A stretch of DNA of 64,000 bases, from assembly GCF_000764305.2 (NCBI RefSeq), contig NW_025947045.1:1-64000 (forward strand). Reading direction: 5' to 3'. Numbering within the stretch: position 1 is the first letter of the stretch; every line of letters begins with the position of its first letter. The stretch comes from Hyalella azteca. Lineage: Eukaryota > Arthropoda > Malacostraca > Amphipoda > Hyalellidae. The notes under the pieces were generated by a model. It did no database searches. It worked only from the letters and a program-made list of their open reading frames with translations, and was not told the DNA's origin. This document shows, in pieces, positions 20,599-33,290 of the stretch. A program made the position numbers and the translations under genes.

Positions 20599-23500
20599 TA
20601 GTAAAGCCTCCAGTAACTAACTGGCACGCCACAATGTAACTCGCGATAGAAATGCTCCGACCTAACGGTCGCCGTCTTAGCATTATACCACTATTATAAT
20701 TTTCATGTATTAAAACCCCGTATTAAGATAAGTTCTCTAGACAGATGGTGTCTTACATATCCCTACGCACTTAGTCGACGAATCCCTGTCCTCAGGTTCA
20801 GGTAGAAATATATAATAAGTCAGAAGGCGCATAAACGTGCCTCCGGACACTTCCATTGTAGCTGCGCAATACTTTTGTCTTTTGTTGACCAGGTTCCCGC
20901 TGTTAACGTTGGGAGATCGTTGCATTCACTCCGGGTCCTTTTTAATGACCGGCGGTTGGGTGCTCGCTGAGAAGCGTCCCGTGATTTTATTCGGGAAGAA
21001 TTACCGTTTTCTGTCTCGTAATTCACATCGCTTAATTTATTTCTTGTTGGCCTCACTCAGTGGCGGGTAAGCCTGTTAACTTGTACTCGTAGGATGCAAT
21101 TTCTACGGTTGACTTTAGTTCACGCTGTTGGATTGCCGAGAGATATATCTAACAGTAGTTTGCTCGAGATACGCAGTGGAGATGTGAATGTGGTCAAATT
21201 GTCGTTTTCCTAACGTGAAATTGTTGGATATATGCTGGCTAACACCCCCATTGGTTTTCTTACTGTGGAAGGTTAAAATTGAACATATAATTTCCTGTAT
21301 ATGTATAGTGATTATTCCAGGTGGATGTGGGCACCGTCGTTACCTCTCTTTTTTTGGCTTGTTCCCGTCGAAGATTTTCCCGACCTTCCTGCTGAAGCGG
21401 AGGATTTGTGGGAAGAAAGCCACCTGCTCATAGTTGGGTACAAGACTTGGTGACGATGAAAATATTGTCGTGTAAACCTGTGGAACTGTTAAGTGGTGGC
21501 CAATGACTGCGAGGGTTGCGTAAGTGAATCCGACGCCAACACGGAGCTCTAACATTGGCGATAAGAGTTGACGAAGTGACTCCAGGGACGTCTGTTTTCC
21601 CGGCCTCGCTGTGGAGGTCGAACATTCACCGGCCCGAGCATGGAAAGCAATTTTTAATTGTAGGAGGAACAACTGAGAGGGCGCTAAAAATCAGGAGTTG
21701 GCAATAGGGTTTACTTGTGTGAAACTAAGTCGTATGTTACAGGTGGGCGTTTGGTCCTAATCTTTTGTTGCCTACATGTCGTTTTAGAACCCAATAAATC
21801 CATTAAAGTTAATAGAGGTTTCTGGCACCCAAAAAGTTATCACGTTTTTTAGTTTAAACACTATTGCGCCCACAGGTGGCGGATAGCCTATATATGTTGA
21901 AAACTCTCCCACAACACCATGAACCAGAGGAGTCTGTATGAAATGAGGACTGCACGAATTCGTCTTCATACTCATGCTACTAAGTGAATACTGCTTAGAA
22001 GGGGAGTGCCAACGAAAAGGCTATCAGCTGTCAACATGCATGCCGCTATCCGTTTTCTAATTTGCTGTGAAATTATTATTTAAGATCCACAAGTGGAGCG
22101 TTGTGTCGGGAAAAGTATTTAAATTTGAAGTGACTGTGAAGAAATGATTGTGTTCATGTGCCTTCGTCTTGCAGAAGACACACATGACCAATCGCCAATA
22201 TTCTCAACAAACCTTGTGCGCATATTTGCAAGCGTGACGTCGCCACTTTAGGAAGAGAGATGAAGTCATGAATTGGTACAGACAAAAATTCACACAGGCC
22301 AAGTGAACACACATGTACCAAAACATATCACAAGCTTCGTCATCTTATCTCATTTCCGAACAACACAAGAGACTTAAACGACTTTTCTGAGATGTATTTA
22401 GATGTGATATTTTTCGTACACAGTGGCCTTTTATGTAAAAGTAAAAGCCTCGGGTGAACAATTGATTTGAAAATTATTTGCTTCAGTTTAATTTGATCAT
22501 TCTACTTCTTTCTCATTCCTTTGATTAGAGTAAATGATTCATTTGATATACGATTCCTGATTATAGAAGCCAGTAGTACCCTAGGAACCAAGCTATTCGG
22601 TCAGTTAGATTTATTTGATTACTTAAATTATTGATTATCCCGTTTCATTGTTATTGATATGTCTTGGTTCATACATCGACATTTCATGAATCCTTTGTAT
22701 ATTTTTCTTAAATATTTCATGTGATTTTCTTTCTAGAACCCGTACGTCATGGAATGTTCATTTCTTATCCTGCCATGATGGCGCGTCTTGGAATAGCTTA
22801 GTAAACGTTCCCAAAAGACTAGCCTACAAGAAAGTCCCATACGTACACTATGCTAGTAGGAAGATGGTATTACTTTCTTTCTAAATAGAAAAAAAATCAG
22901 TAGTTATTTGGGCATATTGAATAAGGCAGAGACATATTAGGCATTATTAACGTTATCGTTAATAATGCTCAGACACATGAGGCCTCCGTTCAGTTGTAAT
23001 GCTCTCATGGATCCTCCGCAGTTCAAACGTTTCCTCAGAACTGTTGTGCCAGTTCTTACAATTTATTGGGTGTATTATAAAGTATTTAAAATGTACATAA
23101 ATAAGTTTTCATGGCACATCCCATGGCTGATTAAATTTCAAAAGTTGTGGTGTGTTAGTGCCTGAATTTCACTAGAAGCTATACAATAAGGGTATTAGAG
23201 TAATGTAAAAAACTGTTTTAAGGTCATATATCGGCGCTCTGATCTCATTCAATTAGATGGTTAATGGATATCATGCCCGACGAAAAGCCCCATATATTCT
23301 ATAACAACTCATGATTATCTGATAACCACGTGAAATATTTCTTAGTAATTTCATATCATATATGCATAATACGCACACACAGCATAACAACAACTTAAGT
23401 TTGGATAAAATGTAATCACTGCTGTGATTTATCTCATGTTACAAGTTGATTGTGAAGACGATACAATATTTTTGTAGTCCCAGCTTTGCCCACAGATCGG

Positions 23501-24644
23501 CTAATTCTTTACAAAGACGGATAATAACACAAAAATGTCAGAAAACAGCCATGTGGTGTAAGGAGCGAAATATAAAAGCTCTTGCTGGACCACTTTTCCA
23601 ATTACTCGTCATCCGCATGTCATTTTTTGACCGCCAGTGGGTCTCGTAAAGTCCATTTTATGTCGTCATTTTTATGTCATTTTGCTCGCAAATTTTCTCT
23701 TGGCCAATCAAATGAAAATACCTGAAAATTAAAAGCAAATGATTAACGGAATGCGAACGGCTAAAACTGACTAAGCGCTTATAGATTCATAGGCTCTACG
23801 AAGTACTTCCGTCTTTGGGCGTTGGAGAAACTACATGCAACGAAAATGTTAAATTAAGAGTTTCAAGTATGGCCATTTTAATTGAATCGAACCTCGTCGA
23901 ATTATCGAATAACGAATTATTAATTTGTAAATAATTAATAAAACACATACATTCGGTCGTTCATCTGTGTTTAAATATTGCACCTCAAAGTTTGTATATT
24001 ATTAAGAAGATGGAAAAAACACAAATATTATGTTGCTAAAAAAGTTTAGTGGTCCTATTTATTGCCGGTCGATTAAACGTTTTCTCAATTTTTTAGTTAT
24101 GCTTACTTATGTTTGAAAAGTAATACACAACTACTGCCAAGTACCCCGAAAATGTTCGAAAATTTTCTGTTGTGACATTATTGATACATCGCATTATTAA
24201 GTAGACTTCATGTTATAGTAGTCATTACTACATAGGTACATCGTCGTCGAATTGTTGACAATTAAATTTTCAATCTTGTAATCTGCTACTTCTCTATTTT
24301 ATTTGACCATTTCGTAACCAATCATAAATAATTCAAAATATAATATAACTCGTGGATACTTCTTAACAGCAATCTTAGGAAAAAACATCAGAAATAAATT
24401 GATGTTGAAATCATCGGTTCTGAATTACTCTATAACTCATCCCGATTCAACACATGTAGAAAAAAGCAAGCTCTATCTCACATACCTATATCGCTTGCCC
24501 TAGCAACATACCCGCTTCCTCGCAACATTTCATATCCATTGAATGAATGGAGCCCCGCTAGTGCCAGCTGACTCAGGGGCGTCGCGCCAGGGTCTGCAGC
24601 TCTGAACAAATGTGATCCGTTACAGGTGATATGTGAGACGAGCG
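20599..24644. other. gene-free stretch
   Basis: Open frames up to about 110 codons (21340-21672, minus) have no recognisable domains. A perfect 12-bp hairpin lies at 22941-22968 (GCATTATTAACG, loop TTAT). Nothing else was recognised. Confidence 0.4.
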
Positions 24645-25815
24645 ATAAGCGTGAAATTATAAGACTTTTTGCCGCATTTAAAGTGAACAAATTTCTAGGT
24701 TTGGGAGAACTTTCGAGTTCAATTAAAAAGTTATTAATATTAATTTTGTTTTAGAAACGGCGGAACTGATTGCTTGTGAAATTATAACAGACTTTTTTCC
24801 ATTCTAAAGTGAATAAATTCCTAAGTTTTAGAGAACTTTCGAGTTAAATTTGAAAAGTTATGAATACTAGTTGTATTATGGAAAAGGCTGAACTGGTGCA
24901 AGTGAAATTATAACAAACCGTTTGCAGCTAAGAAATGAATAAATATTTGGTTCGGGAGAACTTTCCAGTTAAATTTAAAAAGTTATTAATATTAATTCGA
25001 TTTTAAAAACTGCTGAACTGACACTCATGAAATTACAAGAAACATTTTGCTGCTTTAAAGTGAATAAAAAGTGAATAAATTTTTTAGTTCTGGGATAACT
25101 TTCGAGTTGATTCCAAAGTTATGAATACTAATTGCATATGAGAAAAGGCTGTACTAATACTCATGAAATTAAAAATGACATTTTATCGCTCTAAAGTGAA
25201 TAAATTTCTAGGTTTGGCAGAACTTTCAAAATGAATTTATAAAATTAGAAAAAAACTTCTATCTCTGGAACGGTTGAACTGATACTAGTGAAATTAGAGA
25301 ATCTTCTTGCCGTTTTAAAGTGAATAAATTTCCAAGTTGGGGACGACTTTCAAAATGAATTTAAAACGTTATAATGCCAATTCTATTTAGAAACTGATTA
25401 TCGATTACATATCGATATTTTTTTTAGAACTGATTATCGTGAAATAATAAGACTTTTTGCGGCTTTATAGTGAATAAATTTTCAGGTTTGGTTGAACTTT
25501 CGAGTTGAATTAAAAAGTTATGAATACTAATTCTATTTTAGAATCGACTGAACTGAGTCTAGCGATATTATAACAGACTATTTACCGCTTTAAAACGAAT
25601 AAACTTGTTGATTTGGGAGAACTTTTGAATTGAATTTAAAAAGTTCTGAATACTAATTCTGTTATAGAAACGGCTGAACTGATACTCGTGTAATTATAAA
25701 AGACTTTTTGACGCTTTAAAGTGAATAAATGTCTAGGTTTGAGAGATTTTACGAGTTGAATTTAAAAAGTTATTACCGCTAATTTTATTTTAGAAACGGC
25801 TGAACTGATGCTGAC
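24645..25815. repeat. 126-bp satellite (about 9 diverged copies)
   Basis: GAAATTATAA and its variants recur at about 24651, 24777, 24903, 25027, 25164, 25290, 25440, 25565 and 25690. Each unit also has AAAGTGAATAAATTTCTAGG, GAGAACTTTCGAGTTGAATT and TAGAAACGGCTGAACTGAT. Divergence is high and unit length varies (about 124-150), so it is an old array. Confidence 0.95.
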
Positions 25816-27227
25816 GAAAACTCTGCGGATGGGGGTCGGAGTTGGCAATAAAACAAGATCAATAGCATAAACAACATTTTCTTGATTTGGAAATAAGATC
25901 GTGATGATGGGTAAGTGAATAAATGCCAAATAAACAAAAAGGGTAAGAGAAATAAATGGGTAGGTGAAGGGTGACTGAGCCGGGAGACTGCGGGTGTGTT
26001 GGTTAGCACCCAACCACAACCTGTCGAGCTGCCCCGCGGTCCATGCCCCAACGCGTTCCGTTCAGTGCTGCCCATATACTGGAATTAAAATTATGGAATA
26101 TTCATCAGATTATCGTGGTTCTCTCAGAGTAACGGTAAACTTTTAATTATAGATTGCTGCTTAATACTCTAAATTAACAGGAGGCGAATTATAGACATTT
26201 ATCTCTTAATCTCTCAGAAATAACTACAAACATTTTTCAATTATAAATTATAATTCCATAAATTACCCAAAAAAATAAATTAATTATTCCATAAATTCCA
26301 CTACGGCAGACGCGCCCTTGTAGCACTTAAATTCATAAAATCTTGAACTTCGTCAGGCTGGTTGTGATTGAGCGACATTAGAACGTTTTTAGGACCTCAA
26401 TTTCTTATATAAAACGTTTTACCAACCGTGGTGTAGTGGAAAAAAGATAGCTCCTTTTAATTGACAATCCTGCCAAGGATCCTGCTGGCGTACAGCCTAA
26501 TGCGGCCATCTGATCAGCTGAGATAAGGCAGTGAACGTCAGTCACACAACCAGTGCAAAATTCAATTAGCGGTTATTCAAGTTATTAGAGTAACCAGTAT
26601 AAGCAGAAACAGTTTCCATTAAGCCGAGAATACAGAAAAAGTTTTAATTGGAAATTTGTTGAGAATAGATTTATATCTTGTCGCCACTCAGCCAGAATAT
26701 TTGAATTAAATTTTCCCTAAAATATTCATTGCTCCCGGCATGTTTTGAACGGAATATTTCAGTTATTTCAATTTATAGACATCAAATGAATTTGTTCAAG
26801 ATGAATTTCTTGGAATAAGTTTTCGTCAACCTAAAAATCCCTTATTTTGGTTCATTGAGTTCGCTGAGCTGCGCAGCGTGATAAGCAGGAGGCCGCTTAT
26901 CAGCCCGGTGGAGATAACGAGTGCCCGCGCCTGCAACTACGCGCCTTCTGGTGCAAGTGTAGAGTTTTAATTAAAATGTCCATACCTCTAAAGCAAGTGT
27001 AGCATTCAGCTTAATATTATTCTCAACTTTCATATGCTTCCATCATATACATAGTCTCCTGCAGGAAATTTGTAAAATGAGTTCTTTTTCTACTGAGAAA
27101 GGAAATATTGAAATGTTTGAAGAATATTCGAAATGTTATCAGACTGTAATTAAGTTCTAATTAAGCTATCAGATGTAATCATCAGATTAATTAAGTTCGA
27201 TAAGTGTTGATATGACTTTGAGGTACT
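25816..27227. other. gene-free stretch
   Basis: A GC-richer patch near 26860-26960 has an open frame on both strands but no recognised product. Confidence 0.35.
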
Positions 27228-27335
27228 CACTGTTAGAAAAAACGGGCGAAAAATGTGCAGTACACGTTTGTTTTCGAAGTTCATTAACCGTAATCCGGTC
27301 ATTCAGGTTATTTACCGTGGTTTGTTGGACTTCAG
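27228..27335. mobile_element. CACTGTTAGAAAA MITE, left half
   Basis: Starts CACTGTTAGAAAAAACGG. The inner part, with TTATTTACCGTGGTTT, is only weakly like the full copies. The right inverted end is missing, so this is a solo half or a truncated copy. Confidence 0.55.
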
Positions 27336-28723
27336 CGGTAGATGGCGCCACAGTCATCGGTCGAGTTAATATCTAGACGCCATCTTGAGTGGCAGACATC
27401 GCTTAAGAGTTAAATTTATTCAGTTTATTTTTGCTGGTTTATACTATTTTTTGTTGTTGGCTGTGATTTTTGTACAAATGATAAGGTATCGTGTGTTATT
27501 CAGTTGAGTTGCTCATGTTTGTTTTCCTATTCTTTGAGTGTTAATACTTTGAGCTGCGTTGGTTCGACATCAGTCGATCTCTGAACTCGGTAGACTAGAG
27601 CTAGCCAGTGATACTTTGCACCGAGGTCGAGGAGAAATACCCTGTTATTAATCAAGAGTTGATGCTTTCAGGGTATAGTGCCTCTATTCTTGTGGAATTC
27701 AAATAGATTTCATTGAGGGCTCTGCCGAGTTGTGTGCAGTAGAGACTAGGGAGGGGTGCGACTCGGGCGAATGGTGACTTCAGTCAGGTTAGTGACAATT
27801 TGTCGTTGACGTCTTGACGATTTACACTGCTCACAAAGTAGTTTTTGTGACTGTGAGAGGTAATAAATGAGCAGGTCCGAATATCATATTATATAGGAAT
27901 TTTTGCAACTGAAGCCTCCTTTTAAAACCTTGCTGACATTTTGGTTAAACAAGTGTGCCAGTTTCTTGAAATATTGAATATACATATAGCTAGACGGCGC
28001 ATCAACCCTAGAGTTCCACTCTGATTATTAGTCTCTTTTACAGTTAACCAGTGAACTAACTAACTTGACTTGTTTGATATGTTTTGTTTACATCAATTTT
28101 ATATGCCAAAACTTCAGCAGATTATTGTACAACTTGAAATTTGAATCTTATCACCATTGTTAGCCCACCACCATTTTTTTAACATTTCTACTTTGTTACT
28201 TACACTTACTTACTTACTTTGTTAATACTCCAAATTAAAATCACAGGTTACCTATGTCACAATGTTGGCAACTTGGCTGACTTGAAACAAATTTTGTTCA
28301 CTCTTCAAATCTTCAATAAATGAAGCATTCAGTATTGTTACCCTATGGGCCTTTTATTATCATAATAACATGCTAAAATTACTAATATTAGTAACAATAA
28401 AGGTTCAGTTGGAAATAATAATTTACATTAATATTTTATATCAATTGTTCAGAGCTTTGACTTTTGACGTACCATCAATTGACTCACCAGCCCTACTCCA
28501 ATTTGGAATATTGGGCAGAACTTCACCCACAGAAGTTTTCAAAAATTGCAGCTGAAAACAATTGTTTCACTGGTTATTATTGAAAGCTGCTGGATAAGTT
28601 GAACCACTTTTCTGATTTTTCACCAAAGAAAATAGGAAAATGTCATAGGGATGGGTAAAATTGGCCAGATCCACAGGCTTTCTTGTCCAATTCACAGGCT
28701 GCTTCTGCCCAAATTCCCCCTTC
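27336..28723. other. no gene recognised
   Basis: GCCATCTTGAG at about 27381 is a YY1-like string and the 27300-27800 segment is GC-richer than its surroundings, so a promoter or 5' UTR is possible. No coding exon could be tied to it. Confidence 0.3.
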
Positions 28724-29085
28724 GGGCCCTACGTGCTTACCTGAGACAGGAGGAGAGATGCTACTTCAGTCATGTATAGAAGTGTTGAATGTAGTGCTAT
28801 ATTAATAATAACAAATTACTTATTCACTAATCAACTAGTCTTTTAATAAAGCAATTCCTTATTTTGTCACTAAATAAAGCAATACTTTATTCAGTCACAA
28901 AAAGCTACTTTCAGTCAGTTTTTTTTTTGTGACTGAAAAATGTATTGCTTTATATAGTGATTGAATAACTTATTGCTTTATTAGAAGATTAATTTATTAA
29001 AATTAATGAAGAAATACATTCAACGCTTCTATATTTGACTAAAGTAGCCTCTCACCTTCAAGGTCTCAGGTAGGGCTGGTGGGCC
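28724..29085. mobile_element. foldback/MITE-like element, about 360 bp
   Basis: The left arm, with CTACCTGAGA-type text, GATGCTACTTCAGTC and ATAGAAGTGTTGAATGTA, pairs with the right arm TACATTCAACGCTTCTAT and GACTAAAGTAGCCTCTC. Internal arms also pair: AAAGCAATACTTTATTCAGTC against GACTGAAAAATGTATTGCTTT. No coding capacity. Confidence 0.8.
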
Positions 29086-30255
29086 AATTTATAATACAGC
29101 AAAATTCAAAGCTCCAAACAATTAAGAGATGGTATTTATCTAAATTATTATTCCCAAATAAATCTTCATTTTTAATAATAATATAATATAAGCAATTTTA
29201 GCATGATACAACTGAAATTGTAATAATGCTGAATGCTGCATAAAATGGAAGGGTGATATCAGTTTGTTCATGAGCATCTGACATGTTGATCTAAAATGTG
29301 ATACCAGTATTTTAAATACTAGAGTAGATATATCTAGAAATTGGCAATGGGATAATTATGAGGATAAGATACAAATTGTGTGATAATGGCTGAAGTTTTG
29401 GCAAATGAAATTCATGCAAACAAAATCCATCAAGCAAGTTGAGTTAGTTTTTAAAAATTCTGTTTAGTTCTTCACTGCACAAATATATCTGTAAAAGACT
29501 GTAATAATATTTGCTTGGTATATTTATTGCTGTTTCACAAATAAATATTAATTCTATTAGTTTTGTGCTCCCAATCAAATCAGAAAAACATAAGCATGAT
29601 TTTATGTATCTGAATTAGCCCCAGCTCTCCAGTTTCTCAAGTGCCTCATTTGAGGACAGTTCTTTTCTTGTATAAATACCTGCATTTGATGCATCTCATC
29701 ACAAGTCTGCATTGTTAATTTATGTCACAACATTTTATTGTATCATTTCAAGCCACAGAATCATTGCTGTTACTGTCATTTCTCCCTCATTTCAATTTAA
29801 AAAACTAATTAAGAAATTTATTTGCCAATTAGACAAATAATTTTTCAACTTTACATAAAAAATCATCAAGGAATGGTCCATAATGAAAAAGAAATGCACG
29901 TAGGCTCGAATTAAGAAGCACCCATGAGCATTTCCGCCTAAAAGTCCAGACATTAGAAGTGCTGAGAAACATCCAAGAGTCTGGAAGAGTCTTCTTAAAC
30001 AATTAAGTGCATGAGCAATGATTACTTTGTACAATTCAAGTTTTTATATTATTTTATGCAATGCTCTATCCATAGAATATGCTGTCACTTGAAAACTTAG
30101 GTGAATTGCATTGTGATTGTATTTTCTAGCAATGCTTGCTTAATCAAACCTCTCTAACAGTGCAGTTAGTTTTATAACTTTTCAATTAAATTACAAATTT
30201 TGTATTTTGGCATTAGAGTTTTCATAATTATTTACAACACAATAATTATTTTCCA

Positions 30256-30801
30256 GCTGAATCGCCTGCAGAGCCAGCCATGGGCGTGGAGACAGAAGAT
30301 CCCCTAAAAAGAGTATTGCAGTACTTACTGCACTTCTCTGCATCATCATGGCCATCCAGGGTCCTGTGACAGGACTCCATAGACGTAGAGGTGAAGGAGC
30401 TGACTCATCATGTGAGCTTTCCATGAAAGAGGCTATACGACCAATGTTTTTTTTGTCATGATTTATATTCGGCACATTGTCAAAAATGTCGCTAATTTAT
30501 TGACACTATTCACTGAAAACCAGTTGAGCTCTGAGAAAAAAAAATGATAGTGAACTGTCGACTTGATTCTGCTTCAATATTTGAATAATCTTGTACGTTG
30601 ATGATTAAAACAGAGGTTGATTGTATTAACTCCAAATTTTCCTTCTTCAGGACCGCCATTAGAGCACGCAGAGCAGCGCTGTCGTTCCGTGAGCAAATGC
30701 GAGGTGTCGTGCCTCGTGGACGGACTGGTGACGCTTCTCGCTTCCCACTATGCCTCAGACAACGAATAACCGAAGGCAGTCAGCGCAGCTGTGGTATCTG
30801 A
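30256..30801 (+). other. possible exon pair, unrecognised
   Basis: Two splice-bounded, GC-richer islands: 30256-30412 (after TTTTCCAG, before GTGAGC) and 30652-30802 (after TTCTTCAG). One frame of the first has a hydrophobic stretch, SIAVLTALLCIIMAIQG; one frame of the second has CRSVSKCEVSCLVDGLVTLL. They do not join in a shared open frame, so this is weak. Confidence 0.2.
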
Positions 30802-31071
30802 AGAGGTTTGTGATTCCTTCTGTATATTGATGCTCGGCAGTTTCCGCTTCAATAATGCATTTTAATGTATTTTTAAAGCCAATTTCAGGCATTTTAAACT
30901 TTATTCATTTGGACATAATCTCCAAATTGAACAAGATAGGCATTTAATGGATTCAAATATTGATAAAACGAATCGAGTGGCTGATTTCACTGTTAATTGT
31001 GGCAATAGCTCTCTCAAATGTGCTCATCCAATCTACTGTTTATGATACATTGATCATACTAAGGCCTCAGG

Positions 31072-31266
31072 CCGTCTCTTATACACATCTAGATGTGTAT
31101 AAGAGACAGAGCATATTCCGCATGAAATCTTCTCTTATTGTCGAAAAAAGAACTTGCATCGTATGATTGCTGAAGTGATTGTGAAAGATAATACACCATA
31201 CAACTACATCTGTCTCTTATACACATCTAGATGTGTATAAGAGACAGGTACAACCCTGTACTGTGN
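31072..31266. other. two Nextera linkers around 100 bp, then N
   Basis: Linkers at 31072-31109 (one mismatch at its second base) and 31210-31247 flank 31110-31209; an N follows at 31266. The 100-bp piece and the 18 bp after the second linker were not found elsewhere in the window. Contiguity across this point is unreliable. Confidence 0.95.
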
Positions 31267-31745
31267 CGTAGCGTTCCTCGATGACTACCCGAATTTCGTG
31301 AGGGCTATAGTGGGCCGTGAAGACGTTGATTTCAGGAGTTCGTAGACGTTGATTTCAAGAATACTATCTTCGTCAATAAACGTGGTGCTCAAATAGTTGT
31401 AGATTCAAATACGAGGGCTTCGATCTTCCCAGTCGTTGAATGCTTCGTTGCCCGCAATTATCGATACAAACGTCGACTATTTCAAAACATTTGGATCGTC
31501 GCAGCTAGTGCTCTTACACTGTATTGAACAACAGCTTGGTGACACTACTACAGGAGACGGCTCTCCACTCACAAAACGATGTTACTCGGCACGCTGGCCG
31601 TTTCACTCTGCGCTGCTTCTCCTACTACCTCCCTCCTTTTATAGCCCCATTCGCTACCCGCGCGGGGCGTCGTATACCCGCTTGTTTTCAAACCGTCGGC
31701 TTATGAAATCTTCAACGGTTCTACATATATTCCCAATTTTTATGA
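31267..31745. other. unplaced sequence after linker; no gene recognised
   Basis: A short duplicated phrase, GACGTTGATTTCA, occurs twice near 31322-31355. A frame with AFLDDYPNFVRAIVGRED is followed by stops. The origin is unknown. Confidence 0.3.
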
Positions 31746-32130
31746 ATTTCTATCCTTATCATGTCTTCTTATATCTCTTCATGTCTCCTTATGTCTCGCT
31801 ATGTGTCCTTATGTCTCGCTGTGTCTCATTATGTCTTGCTATGTCTCCTTATGTCTCGCTGTCTTCTTATATCTCTTCATATCTCGTTATGTCTCGCTAT
31901 GTGTCCTTATGTCTCGCTATGTCTCATTATGTCTTGCTATGTCTCCTTATGTCTCGCTGTCTTCTCATATCTTTTCATGTCTCGCTATGTCTCCTTATGT
32001 CTCGCTATGTCTCCTTATGTCTCGCTATGTCTCATTATGTCTCGCTATATCTTCTTATGTCTCGCTATGTCTTATGTCTCGCTATGTCTTCTTATGTCTC
32101 GTTATGTCTTCTTATGTCTCGCTATGTCGG
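31746..32130. repeat. ~10-bp/20-bp minisatellite (TATGTCTCGC / TATGTCTCCT)
   Basis: About 38 decamer units alternate TATGTCTCGC, TATGTCTCCT, TATGTCTCAT and TATCTCTTCA. The unit is not a multiple of three and lacks stops, so long meaningless open frames appear in all three plus frames (up to 233 codons). Confidence 0.95.
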
Positions 32131-32169
32131 ATTATAATATTCTGGATGAAAGAAACTGTAGGAAGCCGT

Positions 32170-32296
32170 AAAGTACAAAAACGGCCGTACCGTTTTCGTG
32201 CAGGAAAACGTTCCCGCCGTTTAAATTAACGGTAAATAACCGGCCACTGTAACGCCGGTGTGAACGTTTTTTTTTACGGTCGATTTTCTAACAGTG
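32170..32296. mobile_element. CACTGTTAGAAAA MITE, right half
   Basis: Ends TTTTCTAACAGTG. Shares AACGTTC-CGCGTTTAA-TTAACGG and ACCGGCCACTGTAA with the right half of the element at 33401-33658. The left half is absent; the decamer minisatellite ends about 40 bp upstream. Confidence 0.8.
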
Positions 32297-32621
32297 TTCC
32301 CACCATACTACTGGCCATGTGTCAGGCATATGCTAGTTACGGTCCGTTCCCTACCAGGTGCATTCACATGTTCAGTCCGGTCACGGGCTGTCCTCACTTC
32401 AGTTTCACTCACTCCCGAGGTACGTTTAATAATTTCTTTGCGAGGAATATTTTTATATTGAAATAAAATTTTCCATTATTACATTAAAATTGTCTTCAGC
32501 CAAGATAAATGCTGAACCTTGTCCTTATTGAGTGTTTCCAGGGTTTGCGACATTGATTTTCATTTCATATGAAATCTGTAAGTCAAAAGCCGAAATAAAG
32601 TTCGTTTCAGTTCGTTTGAAT

Positions 32622-33285
32622 GGGAGCGTCTCGGATGTTTCATTTACGGACGGATCACTTAGAAACTTGGTGCACATGTGTAAAACAGAAATCTAAGACT
32701 TTTTGTTCATGTACATTTTTCGAAAGAAAACGTTGAAATTCATAGAGAATTGCAAAAAAGTGGGGACTGTATAAATCTATTTCCTCCTAGGATTTTCAAG
32801 CTACAACATCGAAATACATATCATTCGATGCGTAAAGACCATATCTAGCGACATCGTAGCATTTTTAAAAAAATATTATTTCTGTGGGTGGGAGGGGGGG
32901 AATTTTTCGTCCGTTTTTCGATTTTCCCCCTCCCCTCCCCTCTTTTGCAAAATATAATCCAAACTATAACGAAATTGCGGAAAAACTACGACCATTCTCT
33001 AGATCTTTTCTTTACAAATCGAATTGTGCTGAACCGAACTCTCAATGCTGTAGTATGAAAATCAAAGGAGGAAATTTTAACTTTTCAGGAGAGCCAAAAA
33101 ACTGAAATTTTTCATCATTAATTAAAGGTATATGTTTTACTTGCGCTTCGACGGCTGTCATGAACGAACAAACGAACGCACAAACATGACTTTGGTCTCT
33201 TTAGATGCGCATTTTCTGGAGCTTTAAAAAGATACTATAAAAACCGGAGAAGCTAAAATTTTTTATTTGTGACCGAGACGCTCTC
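32622..33285. mobile_element. putative non-autonomous TIR element, about 660 bp
   Basis: Left end GGGAGCGTCTCGG, right end CCGAGACGCTCTC: 12 of 13 bases pair as terminal inverted repeats. The interior is AT-rich with C/G runs and has no transposase. It abuts the foldback arm starting at 33291. Confidence 0.6.
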
Positions 33286-33290
33286 TAATG

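Noticed and set aside
21340..21672. 110-codon minus open frame and an opposing plus frame with PVEDFPDLPAEAEDLWEESH
   Set aside because: Neither has a recognised family, splice context or start context strong enough to call.
29880..30030. Plus frame with FPPKSPDIRSAEKHPRVWKS resembling the SPDLNPIE block of Tc1 transposases
   Set aside because: The similarity is limited to one short motif and no neighbouring transposase blocks were found.
31436..32229. Overlapping plus-strand open frames of 136-233 codons rich in Met-Ser-Leu-Cys-Tyr
   Set aside because: They are translations of the stop-free decamer minisatellite in several frames; no real protein signal.
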